Shown one piece after another: positions 41,903 to 51,148 of a stretch of 64,000 bases of DNA. The notes beneath the pieces are model-generated. The model did not search any database. It had not been told where the DNA came from and saw nothing but the letters and a program-made list of their open reading frames with translations. Position numbers and translations under genes: made by a program. Every line of letters starts with the position of its first letter. The first letter of the stretch is position 1. Origin of the DNA: Methylobacter sp. (GTDB lineage: Bacteria; Pseudomonadota; Gammaproteobacteria; Methylococcales; Methylomonadaceae); the NCBI RefSeq assembly GCF_023227905.1, contig NZ_JALOCF010000014.1:27890-91889 (forward strand). Direction: 5' to 3'.

Positions 41903-44434
41903 TTAAGTTATTGATTCGCCTTCTTTAAGCCACTGTTCAAAAAACTGGCGTTCAGGCAATGGCTTGCTGAAATAATAACCTTGGTAGCAAAGGCATCCAT
42001 TCTGCTTTAAAAACTCCAGCTCCATTTTTGATTCAACACCTTCCGCAACAACCCCCAGATTCATATGCCGAGCTATCGCAATAATGGTGCCTACAAAAAT
42101 AGCCTCATCTTCATTTTTAGTAATATCTTCCACAAAAGACTTATCAATTTTTAATTGATCCACCGGCAAGTGTTTTAAATAGCTTAATGATGAGTAGCCG
42201 GTACCAAAATCATCTATTGAGAAGGTATACCCTAGTTTTTTCAGCTGCTTGATTTTATCAATAGCGACATCGACATCATTCATCAATAACCCTTCGGTAA
42301 ATTCCAGCATGATTCTTGACGGACTTACCTGGTATTGCTTCACAAGCTTGCTAAGTATGCCGATAAAATCCTCATGATAAAACTGCCTCGGACTAATATT
42401 AATCGCTAAATGAGGCAAATGCGCCTGTTGCTTATCCCACTGCCTAAGATGAATAAATGCCTGCTCAAGCACCCAAGAACCCAACGCCTGAATCAATCCG
42501 CATTCTTCTGCAATAGGAATAAACTTGTCAGGCGGAATAAAACCCTTTTGGGGGTGATTCCAGCGAATAAGCGCTTCAGCTCCAACCAGCTTACCGTGAT
42601 AATCGACTTGTGGCTGATAATACAAAGACAGCTGATTTTCATCCAAAGCATGGCGTAGTTCTTTCTCGATCAGCATTCTTTCCATAGCGGCTTCGTGCAT
42701 GCTGTTTTGGAAAAATTGCAGCATATTACGGCCGCTTTCTTTAGCGCGATACATCGCCGTGCCTGCCTGTTTCAGTAAATCGTCAGGTATGTTGGCATCC
42801 TCCGAGAACATAGCGATGCCGATACTCGAAGAAATATATAACTTGTGGTTCATAACCGAATAAGCCTGGCAAATGCTATATTGCAGCTTTTCGGCAATAT
42901 ATCTGGCTTCATTGCATGCCTGTTCTATTTGTCCACTCAATTCAGTCAAAATAACAACAAATTCATCGCTACTGATACGAGCCACCGTATCGCAATCCCT
43001 GACACAGAGCTTTAACCGGTAGGCAACTTCCACAAGCATCCTGTCCCCGGCTGAATGCCCGAGGGTTTCATTAATGTTCTTGAAATGATCCAAATCAATA
43101 ATGCACAGTGCGCCGTTCTTCCCTGATCTTCCGGTAATCGCCAACTCCTGGGCCAAACGATCATTTAATAAACGCCGATTGGGCAATTCGGTTAAAGGAT
43201 CGTAAAAAACCAGCCGCTTAATTTCTTCCTCGTCATTTTTTAACTGACTAATGTCACTAAAAATAGCGGCATAGTTACTTATTTCATTGGTCTCATCGTC
43301 CCGGATTTCGGTAATGGTTAACAACTCGGGATAAATTTCGCCATTTTTACGCCGATTCCAGATTTCGCCTTGCCAAAAACCATATTTATTGATTTTCTCC
43401 CACATGACGTTATAAAACTTTTTATCATGCCGTCCCGAACTGATAATGGCGGGGGTTTTACCAATAACCTCCTCTTCCGTGTAGCCGGTAATTCTGGTGA
43501 AGCCGGCATTACAGGTCTGGATGACGACATGCTTATCGGTGGTGATAACCCCTTCCTGGGTATTATCAATAATCTTTTTCGCTAAACAAAGGCTCTTTAA
43601 CGAATCCTTTAACAATGCATCCCTGTGTGCCAGGGATTCTTTAAGCTCTTCTACATAAGTGCTGCGAAATCCCGCCAAAATGTCAGTCAAGTTAATGATG
43701 CCGATTAAATTATTTCTATTATCGGTAATACCGAGATGGCGAAAACCGTTTCTAAGCATTATTTTCTTCGCTTGATAAAGGCTTTCGTGCTCATTGACGG
43801 TCACGAGATCCCGGCTCGCATAATCCGCAACAGTCGGGTTCAGTATTGAAGAAGCCAGTGCCTTGACCACATCCCGTTCAGTCAGGATACCGATTGATTC
43901 GTCAGAAAATTCAACTCTTACCGCATCTGAATGTGAGGAATTCATAAGCTTGCTGGCTTGAGCTATGCCCTGCGTTGATTTGATCATCGGTGGAATAGGT
44001 TTTAATACGCTGCCCGCCGTTTTTAAAACCAGGAAGAACTCAAAATTATGTTTTTTGATCACATCCGTTTGAGAAATAATGCCCTGCTGTTTGCCATGAT
44101 CATCGATAACAACATAATGCCGAACACCGTCTTTTTTAAACTTGAGTGAAACTTCCTCTAAGCTCACGTTTTCATTAACACATATAACCGGACTGCTCAT
44201 GCTTTCTGAAACAGGCTTGGAGCGTGCATCGGGGACTGAAAAATCAAATTTCAATGCATCCCTTTCGGTCCAGATGCCAATGATTTCGCTATCCGCCACA
44301 ATTAAAATAGCGCTACATTTTTGCTCCGTCATTTTGACCGCCGCATCGTGTATCGACTCATCGGGTAAACAAGTCAATAACCGGGTTTGGGTGATATCCT
44401 TTATCGAAGTGGCATTTAAATCAAAATTGCTCAT
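41903..44434 (-). CDS. CBS-CBS-PAS-GGDEF(degenerate)-EAL signalling protein
   Basis: The protein has 843 residues: four CBS domains in two pairs (about 1-125 and 140-255), one PAS domain (about 290-400), a GGDEF domain in which the active-site motif reads S-S-D-E-F (about residue 488), and an EAL domain with E-A-L-I-R-W and D-D-F-G-T-G-Y-S-S-L intact. It is likely a c-di-GMP phosphodiesterase whose GGDEF part is regulatory. The CBS array suggests control by adenine nucleotides. It is cytoplasmic. Confidence 0.9.
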   Translation of the reverse strand: MSNFDLNATSIKDITQTRLLTCLPDESIHDAAVKMTEQKCSAILIVADSEIIGIWTERDALKFDFSVPDARSKPVSESMSSPVICVNENVSLEEVSLKFKKDGVRHYVVIDDHGKQQGIISQTDVIKKHNFEFFLVLKTAGSVLKPIPPMIKSTQGIAQASKLMNSSHSDAVRVEFSDESIGILTERDVVKALASSILNPTVADYASRDLVTVNEHESLYQAKKIMLRNGFRHLGITDNRNNLIGIINLTDILAGFRSTYVEELKESLAHRDALLKDSLKSLCLAKKIIDNTQEGVITTDKHVVIQTCNAGFTRITGYTEEEVIGKTPAIISSGRHDKKFYNVMWEKINKYGFWQGEIWNRRKNGEIYPELLTITEIRDDETNEISNYAAIFSDISQLKNDEEEIKRLVFYDPLTELPNRRLLNDRLAQELAITGRSGKNGALCIIDLDHFKNINETLGHSAGDRMLVEVAYRLKLCVRDCDTVARISSDEFVVILTELSGQIEQACNEARYIAEKLQYSICQAYSVMNHKLYISSSIGIAMFSEDANIPDDLLKQAGTAMYRAKESGRNMLQFFQNSMHEAAMERMLIEKELRHALDENQLSLYYQPQVDYHGKLVGAEALIRWNHPQKGFIPPDKFIPIAEECGLIQALGSWVLEQAFIHLRQWDKQQAHLPHLAINISPRQFYHEDFIGILSKLVKQYQVSPSRIMLEFTEGLLMNDVDVAIDKIKQLKKLGYTFSIDDFGTGYSSLSYLKHLPVDQLKIDKSFVEDITKNEDEAIFVGTIIAIARHMNLGVVAEGVESKMELEFLKQNGCLCYQGYYFSKPLPERQFFEQWLKEGESIT

Positions 44435-44724
44435 GTATCCTCTATTTGTAAGGCTTAGCCTACGAATAATATCATCAAGGCGGTATTAACTAAAATTCGG
44501 TCCTGATAAACACCAACTAGCGCTCAATAATTTATCGACGCCGAGACTGCGATTAATCCAATTGCGTTAACTTTTCGGATCTTATTTACACCCCATAAGC
44601 CGCTCAATCGTCAATAAATCCCAAGCAAATCTGGCATTAAAAGTCCGTTCAAATTAAAATAGCCAGCTTCTTATTGAGCGCATTCAATAAATATAGCGCG
44701 ACTTTTAAACCTGATGGACTTTTA

Positions 44725-45633
44725 ATGACTGATTATAAATTGACCCACCTTAAACAACTGGAAGCTGAAAGCATTCATATCATTCGTGAAGTTGCAGCCG
44801 AATTTGAACGGCCGGTGATGTTATATTCCGTCGGCAAGGACTCCGCCGTCATGTTGCATTTGACCATGAAAGCCTTTTATCCCGGTAAGCCGCCTTTCCC
44901 GCTGCTGCATGTGGATACCACCTGGAAATTCAAGGAAATGATTGAGTTTCGCGACCAGATGATCAGGAAACTGGGTCTTGAGTTGCTGGTTCATATCAAT
45001 CCGGAAGGCATAGCCCAAGGTATTGGGCCTTTCACGCACGGCAGCCAAATACACACCAACGTAATGAAAACCGACGGCCTCAAGCAGGCGCTGGATAAAT
45101 ACCAATTTGACGCCGCGTTCGGCGGTGCAAGACGTGATGAAGAAAAATCACGCGCCAAGGAACGGGTTTATTCGTTCCGCGATAAAAACCACCGTTGGGA
45201 CCCGAAAAACCAGCGCCCCGAGTTATGGAACATCTACAACGGCAAAATCGACAAAGGCGAAAGCATTCGGGTATTCCCGCTGTCCAACTGGACAGAGTTG
45301 GACATCTGGCAATACATCCACCTGGAAAATATCCCGATCGTACCGCTGTATTTTGCCAAGGAACGACCTGTCGTTAACCGCGACGGCATGCTAATCATGG
45401 TCGACGACGAACGCATGCCGATCCGCCCGGACGAAAAAGTAGAAATGAAAATGGTGCGTTTCCGCACCTTAGGCTGTTATCCGCTAACCGGCGCAGTTGA
45501 ATCAACTGCAACGACGCTGCCGGAAATTATTCAGGAAATGCTGTTAACCACCACCTCTGAACGCCAAGGAAGGTTGATAGACCACGACCAATCCGGTTCC
45601 ATGGAGCAGAAAAAGCGTGAAGGCTATTTTTAA
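44725..45633 (+). CDS. cysD: Sulfate adenylyltransferase subunit 2 (CysD)
   Basis: The protein has 302 residues from ATG 44725, the same length as E. coli CysD; an upstream in-frame start at 44674 is less likely. The PP-loop-type S-V-G-K-D-S-A-V-M, F-G-G-A-R-R-D-E-E-K-S-R-A-K-E and R-F-R-T-L-G-C-Y-P-L-T-G are present. With CysN it forms ATP sulfurylase and makes APS from sulfate and ATP. The four-helix-bundle element separates it from cysN. Confidence 0.95.
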   Translation: MTDYKLTHLKQLEAESIHIIREVAAEFERPVMLYSVGKDSAVMLHLTMKAFYPGKPPFPLLHVDTTWKFKEMIEFRDQMIRKLGLELLVHINPEGIAQGIGPFTHGSQIHTNVMKTDGLKQALDKYQFDAAFGGARRDEEKSRAKERVYSFRDKNHRWDPKNQRPELWNIYNGKIDKGESIRVFPLSNWTELDIWQYIHLENIPIVPLYFAKERPVVNRDGMLIMVDDERMPIRPDEKVEMKMVRFRTLGCYPLTGAVESTATTLPEIIQEMLLTTTSERQGRLIDHDQSGSMEQKKREGYF

Positions 45634-45638
45634 AAGCA

Positions 45639-46042
45639 GGCAAAGGGCGAAAGACTAAGGGCTAAAAGATGGCGCGATTTGAAGACTTGGATGTTTGGCG
45701 GCGCTCATCACGACTTTGTGTCGATATTTACAAAGGCTTGGTACTTGTAAAGATTTTGGTTTTAAAGATCAGATATCACGCTCTTGCTTGTCTATACCCA
45801 GCAACATAGCAGAAGGTTTTGAGAGGGGCAGCGATAAAGATTCAAAGAAATTCTTTTATTACGCAAAAGGCTCCTCCGGTGAATTGCGTACTCAAATCTA
45901 CATAGGTATCGAAATTGGCTACATTCCAAAAGAAACAGGTATTTCCTGGAAAAACGAAGCAGAACACATTTCAAAAATGCTGTCCGCTCTAATAAAATCA
46001 CGGTCAGCCTAGCTTTCGCCTTTTGCCTTGAGCCTTTCGCCT
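45639..46042. mobile_element. Inverted-repeat element with a broken four-helix-bundle gene (family C)
   Basis: The left arm (about 45639-45668) contains GGCAAAGGGCGAAAGACTAAG. The right arm (46013-46042) reads CTTTCGCCTTTTGCC and on, its diverged complement. They enclose one gene with a frameshift. Its arms match the gene-less copy at 5278-5374. The element is inserted between cysD and cysN. Confidence 0.8.
45669..46012 (+). pseudogene. Four-helix-bundle protein (23S rRNA intervening-sequence protein family), frameshifted
   Basis: ATG 45669 starts M-A-R-F-E-D-L-D-V-W-R-R-S-S-R, the standard N-terminus of the family, and runs to D-I-Y-K-G-L near 45740. The family continuation (C-K-D-F-G-F-K-D-Q, S-I-P-S-N-I-A-E-G-F, K-G-S-S-G-E-L-R-T-Q) is found in another frame ending at 46012. 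One lost base near 45740 restores a single protein of about 114 residues. An open frame from 45695 alone lacks the first helix. Members occur as ORFs inside 23S rRNA intervening sequences and scattered in genomes. A sequencing error could mimic the break. Confidence 0.8.
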
Positions 46043-46074
46043 AACTCAATATAATTTTTATTTTTGGAAACCCC

Positions 46075-47700
46075 ATGTCCCACCAATCCGATTTAATCAG
46101 TACCGATATAGACGCGTATTTGGCTCAACATGAACGCAAGGAATTATTGCGTTTTTTAACCTGCGGCAATGTCGACGACGGCAAAAGTACGCTGATCGGC
46201 CGCCTGCTGCACGATTCCAAAATGATCTATGAAGACCAGTTGGCCGCGGTCCAGGCCGACAGCGCCAAATCAGGCACCACCGGTGCCGGCAAGATCGACC
46301 TGGCATTATTGGTTGACGGCCTGCAAGCCGAACGCGAACAAGGTATCACCATTGACGTGGCGTACCGCTATTTTTCCACCGCCACGCGTAAATTCATCAT
46401 TGCCGACACTCCGGGGCACGAACAATACACCCGCAACATGGCGACCGGCGCTTCAACCTGCGATTTAGCGATCATCCTAATCGATGCCCGCTACGGCGTG
46501 CAGACCCAAACCAAACGGCACAGTTTTATTGCGTCGTTGTTGGGCATTCATCATATTATCGTCGCCGTCAACAAAATGGATTTGGTTGAGTATAGCGAAG
46601 CGACCTTCAACAAAATCAAACAGGATTACCTGGATTTTACCCAGTCGCTGGCTTTGCAGGACATCACCTTTATCCCGATGTCGGCGCTGGACGGCGATAA
46701 CGTGGTCAATCCCAGCGCGCACATGCCTTGGTTTACCGGTCTGCCGCTGATGGAAGCGCTGAACAGCATCGAAATCGCCAATGACCGCAATTTCAAAGAC
46801 GCCCGTTTCCCGGTGCAATACGTCAACCGCCCCAACCTCGATTTTCGCGGTTTTTGCGGTACGGTAGCATCCGGCATCTTTAAAAAAGGCGACAAGATCA
46901 CCGCCCTGCCCTCAGGAAAAAGCAGCAAAATCAAGTCTATCGTGACCTATGACGGTGAGCTGGAACAAGCATTTTCGCCGATGGCCGTCACCTTAACGCT
47001 GGAAAACGAGATCGATATTAGCCGCGGCGATACGATAGTCGGCACCGAACAATCACCAGCAACCGTATCGGACAAATTCAAAGCCACTATCGTCTGGATG
47101 GCTGAAAATGCGCTGGCGCCGGGCAAGCAATACATCATCAAACTGGCAACGCGCAGTGTGCCGGGTTCTATCGCAATGATTCACCACAGAATCGACGTTA
47201 ACACCCTCGAACACCATGACGCTACCGAGTTGCATTTGAATGAGATCGGCTCCTGCACGGTGTCCGTGAACGCGCCGGTGGTTTTCGATCCGTACCTTAC
47301 CCATAAAGGCACTGGCGCATTCATCATCATCGATCGCCTTACCAACGGCACCGTCGGCGCAGGCATGATTACCGGAAGCACCGGCGAGGAAAGCCTGCAA
47401 CCGGTCAGCGCCAAAGAACGCGCCGCGCGCTTTAGCCAAAAAGCCACAGCGGTTGCCCTGACCGGGGCGAACAGCAAGGAGGCCGCTTATCAGCTGGAGC
47501 GGAAATTATTCGATAACGGCCATGCCACAACCGTTTTAGAGACTCAGGACACATCGCTGATAGACGCTATCAAAAACGCCGGATTGATTTGCCTATGCGT
47601 CAATCACAGCGACAATTTGGCGGATATTAGTTTTAATACCGATAGTCAAGCCCTTGATGACATTTACAACGGCCTGAAAGATCAAAAGATTATCTATTAA
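46075..47700 (+). CDS. cysN: Sulfate adenylyltransferase subunit 1 (CysN) with an APS-kinase-like C-terminal remnant
   Basis: The protein has 541 residues; E. coli CysN has 475. GTPase motifs G-N-V-D-D-G-K-S, D-T-P-G-H-E-Q-Y and N-K-M-D are intact, and two beta-barrel domains follow to about residue 430. The remaining residues resemble the start of an APS kinase as in fused CysNC proteins, but the P-loop G-x-S-G-S-G-K-S is replaced by G-A-N-S-K-E-A-A, so kinase activity is unlikely. CysN uses GTP hydrolysis to drive APS formation by CysD. Confidence 0.9.
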   Translation: MSHQSDLISTDIDAYLAQHERKELLRFLTCGNVDDGKSTLIGRLLHDSKMIYEDQLAAVQADSAKSGTTGAGKIDLALLVDGLQAEREQGITIDVAYRYFSTATRKFIIADTPGHEQYTRNMATGASTCDLAIILIDARYGVQTQTKRHSFIASLLGIHHIIVAVNKMDLVEYSEATFNKIKQDYLDFTQSLALQDITFIPMSALDGDNVVNPSAHMPWFTGLPLMEALNSIEIANDRNFKDARFPVQYVNRPNLDFRGFCGTVASGIFKKGDKITALPSGKSSKIKSIVTYDGELEQAFSPMAVTLTLENEIDISRGDTIVGTEQSPATVSDKFKATIVWMAENALAPGKQYIIKLATRSVPGSIAMIHHRIDVNTLEHHDATELHLNEIGSCTVSVNAPVVFDPYLTHKGTGAFIIIDRLTNGTVGAGMITGSTGEESLQPVSAKERAARFSQKATAVALTGANSKEAAYQLERKLFDNGHATTVLETQDTSLIDAIKNAGLICLCVNHSDNLADISFNTDSQALDDIYNGLKDQKIIY

Positions 47701-47877
47701 AATCTGGCTACAGGAGCGGCTACCCAGCGTGCCGCTCCAACAGCAGTGCGTGAGTTTCTTAGTCTCCTCATTTATTGCAAGGGAATCAATTCTGACATTG
47801 GCAGAAGATAATGTAAGATGAAAAACTCATTTATTCTTTCAACCTGATACGGTAAGCCCGAAGTCCATAACCCTAAA

Positions 47878-49119
47878 ATGAAAAATTCCGAATTCTCAAA
47901 AATAAGAGCTTCAGGTGTGGGCTATTTGATTAATAGTATCCAGACCTTATTTGTCGGTTTGTTAAGGGTATGGACCATCCCCATTGTATTGATGTTGAGC
48001 GTCGCATCAGGCTTCACCACCTACTACGGCTTATCTCATTTCATTACCTCATGGATTGCACTGATCATTACTATTGCGGTCCAATCCATTATCGTGATTT
48101 GCTCGCTGGAAATTGCCGGGATGCATTGGCGAGCCAACCGCATCCGCTATTTCTCCGTGCTGTGCTCCTTGTTAGTTGCGCTAACCGCCTCGGTTTCCTT
48201 CTCTTATTTCAAGTTTTATGAGATTTCCCAACAGGATAATCTGCACATTAACCGTTTAAATCAAATCAGAACCGACACAAAATCCTATTTAGACCGCGTC
48301 CTGATCGTCAAAGGCGATGTTTTAAAACAACAGCGCACCGACCTGGAAAAAGCGACGCTTGATGTACAGCAGGCGTATTTTGGAACCCATGCGCAAATTG
48401 CTGAAGGCTATAAGAAGCAAGTCGGCGAAGGCCCTTTTTGGAAACATTACAACCAGATTTATCTGGAGAAAAAAGAACAACAGGCCAAATTCGATCATGA
48501 TTTTTCTGAATTGGACAAGGATATCCAAAAACTGCAAGTCAGCATCAATGCGCTGGATATCGCAACCAATATTGAAAGCGCTTATTCATTGATGCTGGAG
48601 AACTTCCAGAATGTCCAGCTGAAGATCAATCTGCTCTCCGGCAATATCAGCCAATCCTTGCCGGAAGCGCCGTTATTAATGACCTACAACCAGTTTAAAG
48701 CCCCTGTCCAGCCTTCGGTCGCCATGTGGTCCGATTTTTCGCTGTTCGCTTTTATTTGTGCGGGCATGGTTGAATTTTTCACCGTGCTGCTGTCATACCG
48801 TCTTGAATTTACGGCCCCCGGTCCATTGACCGCCGAGGAAGAAAACCTGGTTTTTGAATGCTTAAGGCAGTTTACCGAGTTTCGAATCAATAAAAATAAC
48901 GAACTCGAAATGACTATCGAGAAAACCGAAATAGAGCGGGCAAAACGTTATTCCGACTGGTCCAGGATGTTTGCCGTAGGCTTATTGTTAAGTCGCGGTT
49001 TTCTAAGAAAAATCGATGATAAAACCGTAGAATTCGCCCCTAATCTTTATCCCTTGATTGCTGAGAAAATGAGCGATAAGGTTAACAGATTAAAAGCCGA
49101 GTCCCCTATTGCCAGATAA
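47878..49119 (+). CDS. Unrecognised membrane protein with coiled coil
   Basis: The protein has 413 residues. Three hydrophobic segments (about 30-48, 56-80 and 90-112) are followed by a charged coiled-coil-rich region (about 120-255), a fourth helix (about 285-307) and a cytoplasmic C-terminal part of about 105 residues that looks helical with a winged-helix-like end. I do not recognise the family. It ends 4 nt before the next gene, so the two are almost certainly co-expressed. Confidence 0.68.
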   Translation: MKNSEFSKIRASGVGYLINSIQTLFVGLLRVWTIPIVLMLSVASGFTTYYGLSHFITSWIALIITIAVQSIIVICSLEIAGMHWRANRIRYFSVLCSLLVALTASVSFSYFKFYEISQQDNLHINRLNQIRTDTKSYLDRVLIVKGDVLKQQRTDLEKATLDVQQAYFGTHAQIAEGYKKQVGEGPFWKHYNQIYLEKKEQQAKFDHDFSELDKDIQKLQVSINALDIATNIESAYSLMLENFQNVQLKINLLSGNISQSLPEAPLLMTYNQFKAPVQPSVAMWSDFSLFAFICAGMVEFFTVLLSYRLEFTAPGPLTAEEENLVFECLRQFTEFRINKNNELEMTIEKTEIERAKRYSDWSRMFAVGLLLSRGFLRKIDDKTVEFAPNLYPLIAEKMSDKVNRLKAESPIAR

Positions 49120-49123
49120 GTAG

Positions 49124-50404
49124 ATGCTGATGAATAGCTCCAGAACTGAAATCGATAAATGGTTGGCCGAAGGTACCTTGGTAAACGACGATCTTGCCAG
49201 CCCAGAGGCATGGGAAGTCGTTTTTGACGCTGATCGCCAGCTTGTCCATACCAAAATCGGGCCTTATTGGAGATTATTTTTACGTCCCGAAGGCTTTGTT
49301 AAACGCTTTTATCACCATGTTTATGCGTTGCCGGTCGAAAACTGGCTCATCACCCAGCAAATCAGCCTCTACGATGGTTTTTGTACAATTGATGTAACGC
49401 TGGACATTCGCTTTCAGGCCACACTGAAGTATGCACTTGCCAATATGGACATCTTGTCCGGCATTAATGCGCACATAAAAGCCACCTATGAAGACTTGCT
49501 GATCAATCTGATCGATAAGGAGCTGCTGAGTTTATCGGATGGTGCCTGGGTGCAAAAAGGCGTAGCCGATATTGAAGCTAGAATTTCCCTGGCAGTGAGT
49601 GAAATGCTGGTTTTGCAAAATATCCAATCGCAAACATTATGCTCATTAAAACCTTCCTTTAAAGAATTCCCCGATGTGCAACTGGCCCAGGAGAGCGTTT
49701 ATTTATCCGTTCTTAAAAGAAGTTTTGAGTTTAATGATACGAAAAGGAAGGAATTGTTTCGTCAGGAACAAGAAGTTGAACAGCAGAAGCTGGAACACAA
49801 GCAGAAGCAACTTGATCAATTCAATCGCGATGCCGAGCTGGAGCGTTTGAAGCAAGCTCAGGAAGCTTTAAACAAAAAGCTGTTGCTGGAAGAAAGGGAA
49901 AAACAACTACTCGAACAGTTTGAAATTGAAAGGCGGATCCATATCGAAAAAATTAACCATGCCAATAGCCTTAAGGAGATAACGCTGGAAGCGGAACTTC
50001 AGGAGCAGCAAAAACACGAAGCCAGCCTGAGACTTGCAGAACAAAAAACTCACACCGAATCATTGGCGCATCAAGCCAGGTTAAAAGAAAAGGAACTGGA
50101 AGCCGATATTGCTAAATATGAGCACCAGCAAGCCAGATGGAGAGAAGCCAAGGATAAAGCCCATGCCCAGCAAATAGCTCTGGAGCAGCGTCAAAAACAG
50201 CTGGCGTTTGATACCGACGCCGAGAACCAAAAACGTCGTGAACAGCAGCGTATGGAAATGCAGCAAGCAAGCTACAACAAAAGAAGAGAATCCGATCTTT
50301 ATCTTCGCAACGAAATCGAGTTATTGGCTCTTGAAAAACAGCACCTGGATTTACAATTAGCGGTAACGGAAGCAAAAAAGAAGGCCGGTAACATCAAGCC
50401 TTAG
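49124..50404 (+). CDS. Unrecognised protein with SPFH/band-7-like N-terminus and long coiled coil
   Basis: The protein has 426 residues (ATG 49124 or 49130). Residues about 20-200 have a beta-rich start and alternating strand/helix pattern that could be a stomatin/SPFH-like domain; this is a weak call. Residues about 205-425 are a continuous Glu/Lys/Gln-rich coiled coil. It has no membrane segment. It is partner to the upstream membrane protein (4-nt gap). A scaffold or membrane-associated filament is an inference. Confidence 0.6.
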   Translation: MLMNSSRTEIDKWLAEGTLVNDDLASPEAWEVVFDADRQLVHTKIGPYWRLFLRPEGFVKRFYHHVYALPVENWLITQQISLYDGFCTIDVTLDIRFQATLKYALANMDILSGINAHIKATYEDLLINLIDKELLSLSDGAWVQKGVADIEARISLAVSEMLVLQNIQSQTLCSLKPSFKEFPDVQLAQESVYLSVLKRSFEFNDTKRKELFRQEQEVEQQKLEHKQKQLDQFNRDAELERLKQAQEALNKKLLLEEREKQLLEQFEIERRIHIEKINHANSLKEITLEAELQEQQKHEASLRLAEQKTHTESLAHQARLKEKELEADIAKYEHQQARWREAKDKAHAQQIALEQRQKQLAFDTDAENQKRREQQRMEMQQASYNKRRESDLYLRNEIELLALEKQHLDLQLAVTEAKKKAGNIKP

Positions 50405-50487
50405 CTAAGGATGGGGAGGTCGCAATGAACCCCATCCTGCGCAAGGCCCCCAAGCGTTCCAATTTACAGTGATCCCAGGCAGGTACT

Positions 50488-51000
50488 TTATATATCCATC
50501 ACCAGCATCGGAATGCCGTAAGTCAAAATAAAATAGCTGAACGCCATGATGATGCTGACGGTCATTCTGTATGAGAACATCTGCCGCAAGATGTAACTGA
50601 CGATCGCCAAATACCAGCCAACCAATAATACGGCCAGGCTGATCGATATTTCTTCCCGGTATTCTTCCTTGTTCATCACCATTATAAAATCCAGCGCTTC
50701 GGCGGCAATTGCCAAGGTCATAATAAAGTTTTCGCAGACAAAAATAGCCGTGAACAACTGATTAAAATATTGCCATTTTCTGATAATCAGCAATAACGTG
50801 GCGATAGATGAAAATGCCATGATGGTTCTCAGAAAAACTTCCAGAGAACCATCGGCAGGATCGGCAATCAAGCCCTCGACAATGCATCCTGAAACCAGAT
50901 AAAACACCACCGTTTTCCACATAAAAGATTTCGGAGGAACTAAGTCGGCAGGGTTATTTATGAACCAGCAAAGCGAAAGGTATTTGATTAATAAACGCAT
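50488..51000 (-). CDS. Unrecognised integral membrane protein
   Basis: The protein has 170 residues from ATG 51000; the open frame extends to 51117 but the later start fits a membrane protein with R-L-L-I-K-Y-L. Four or five hydrophobic segments are visible. No family is recognised. It is convergent with the preceding pair and 149 nt from the Fae-like gene. Confidence 0.55.
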   Translation of the reverse strand: MRLLIKYLSLCWFINNPADLVPPKSFMWKTVVFYLVSGCIVEGLIADPADGSLEVFLRTIMAFSSIATLLLIIRKWQYFNQLFTAIFVCENFIMTLAIAAEALDFIMVMNKEEYREEISISLAVLLVGWYLAIVSYILRQMFSYRMTVSIIMAFSYFILTYGIPMLVMDI

Positions 51001-51148
51001 GGTGAAAATTTTTGTCCTTAAGAAAAAGCGCAACAGGTTTGCAAAAGCAGCCGGGGTATATCCACTGCCAAAAGCCAAGTTCCGTGTGAGTAGCGACGAT
51101 AAGCCATCTCTACCCACTACAGCTTAACTTAATCCGACTAGAATATTG

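Noticed and set aside
45695..46012. Intact four-helix-bundle gene starting at 45695
   Set aside because: The first family helix (M-A-R-F-E-D-L-D-V-W) is in another frame from 45669, so 45695 is not a natural start. The gene is frameshifted.
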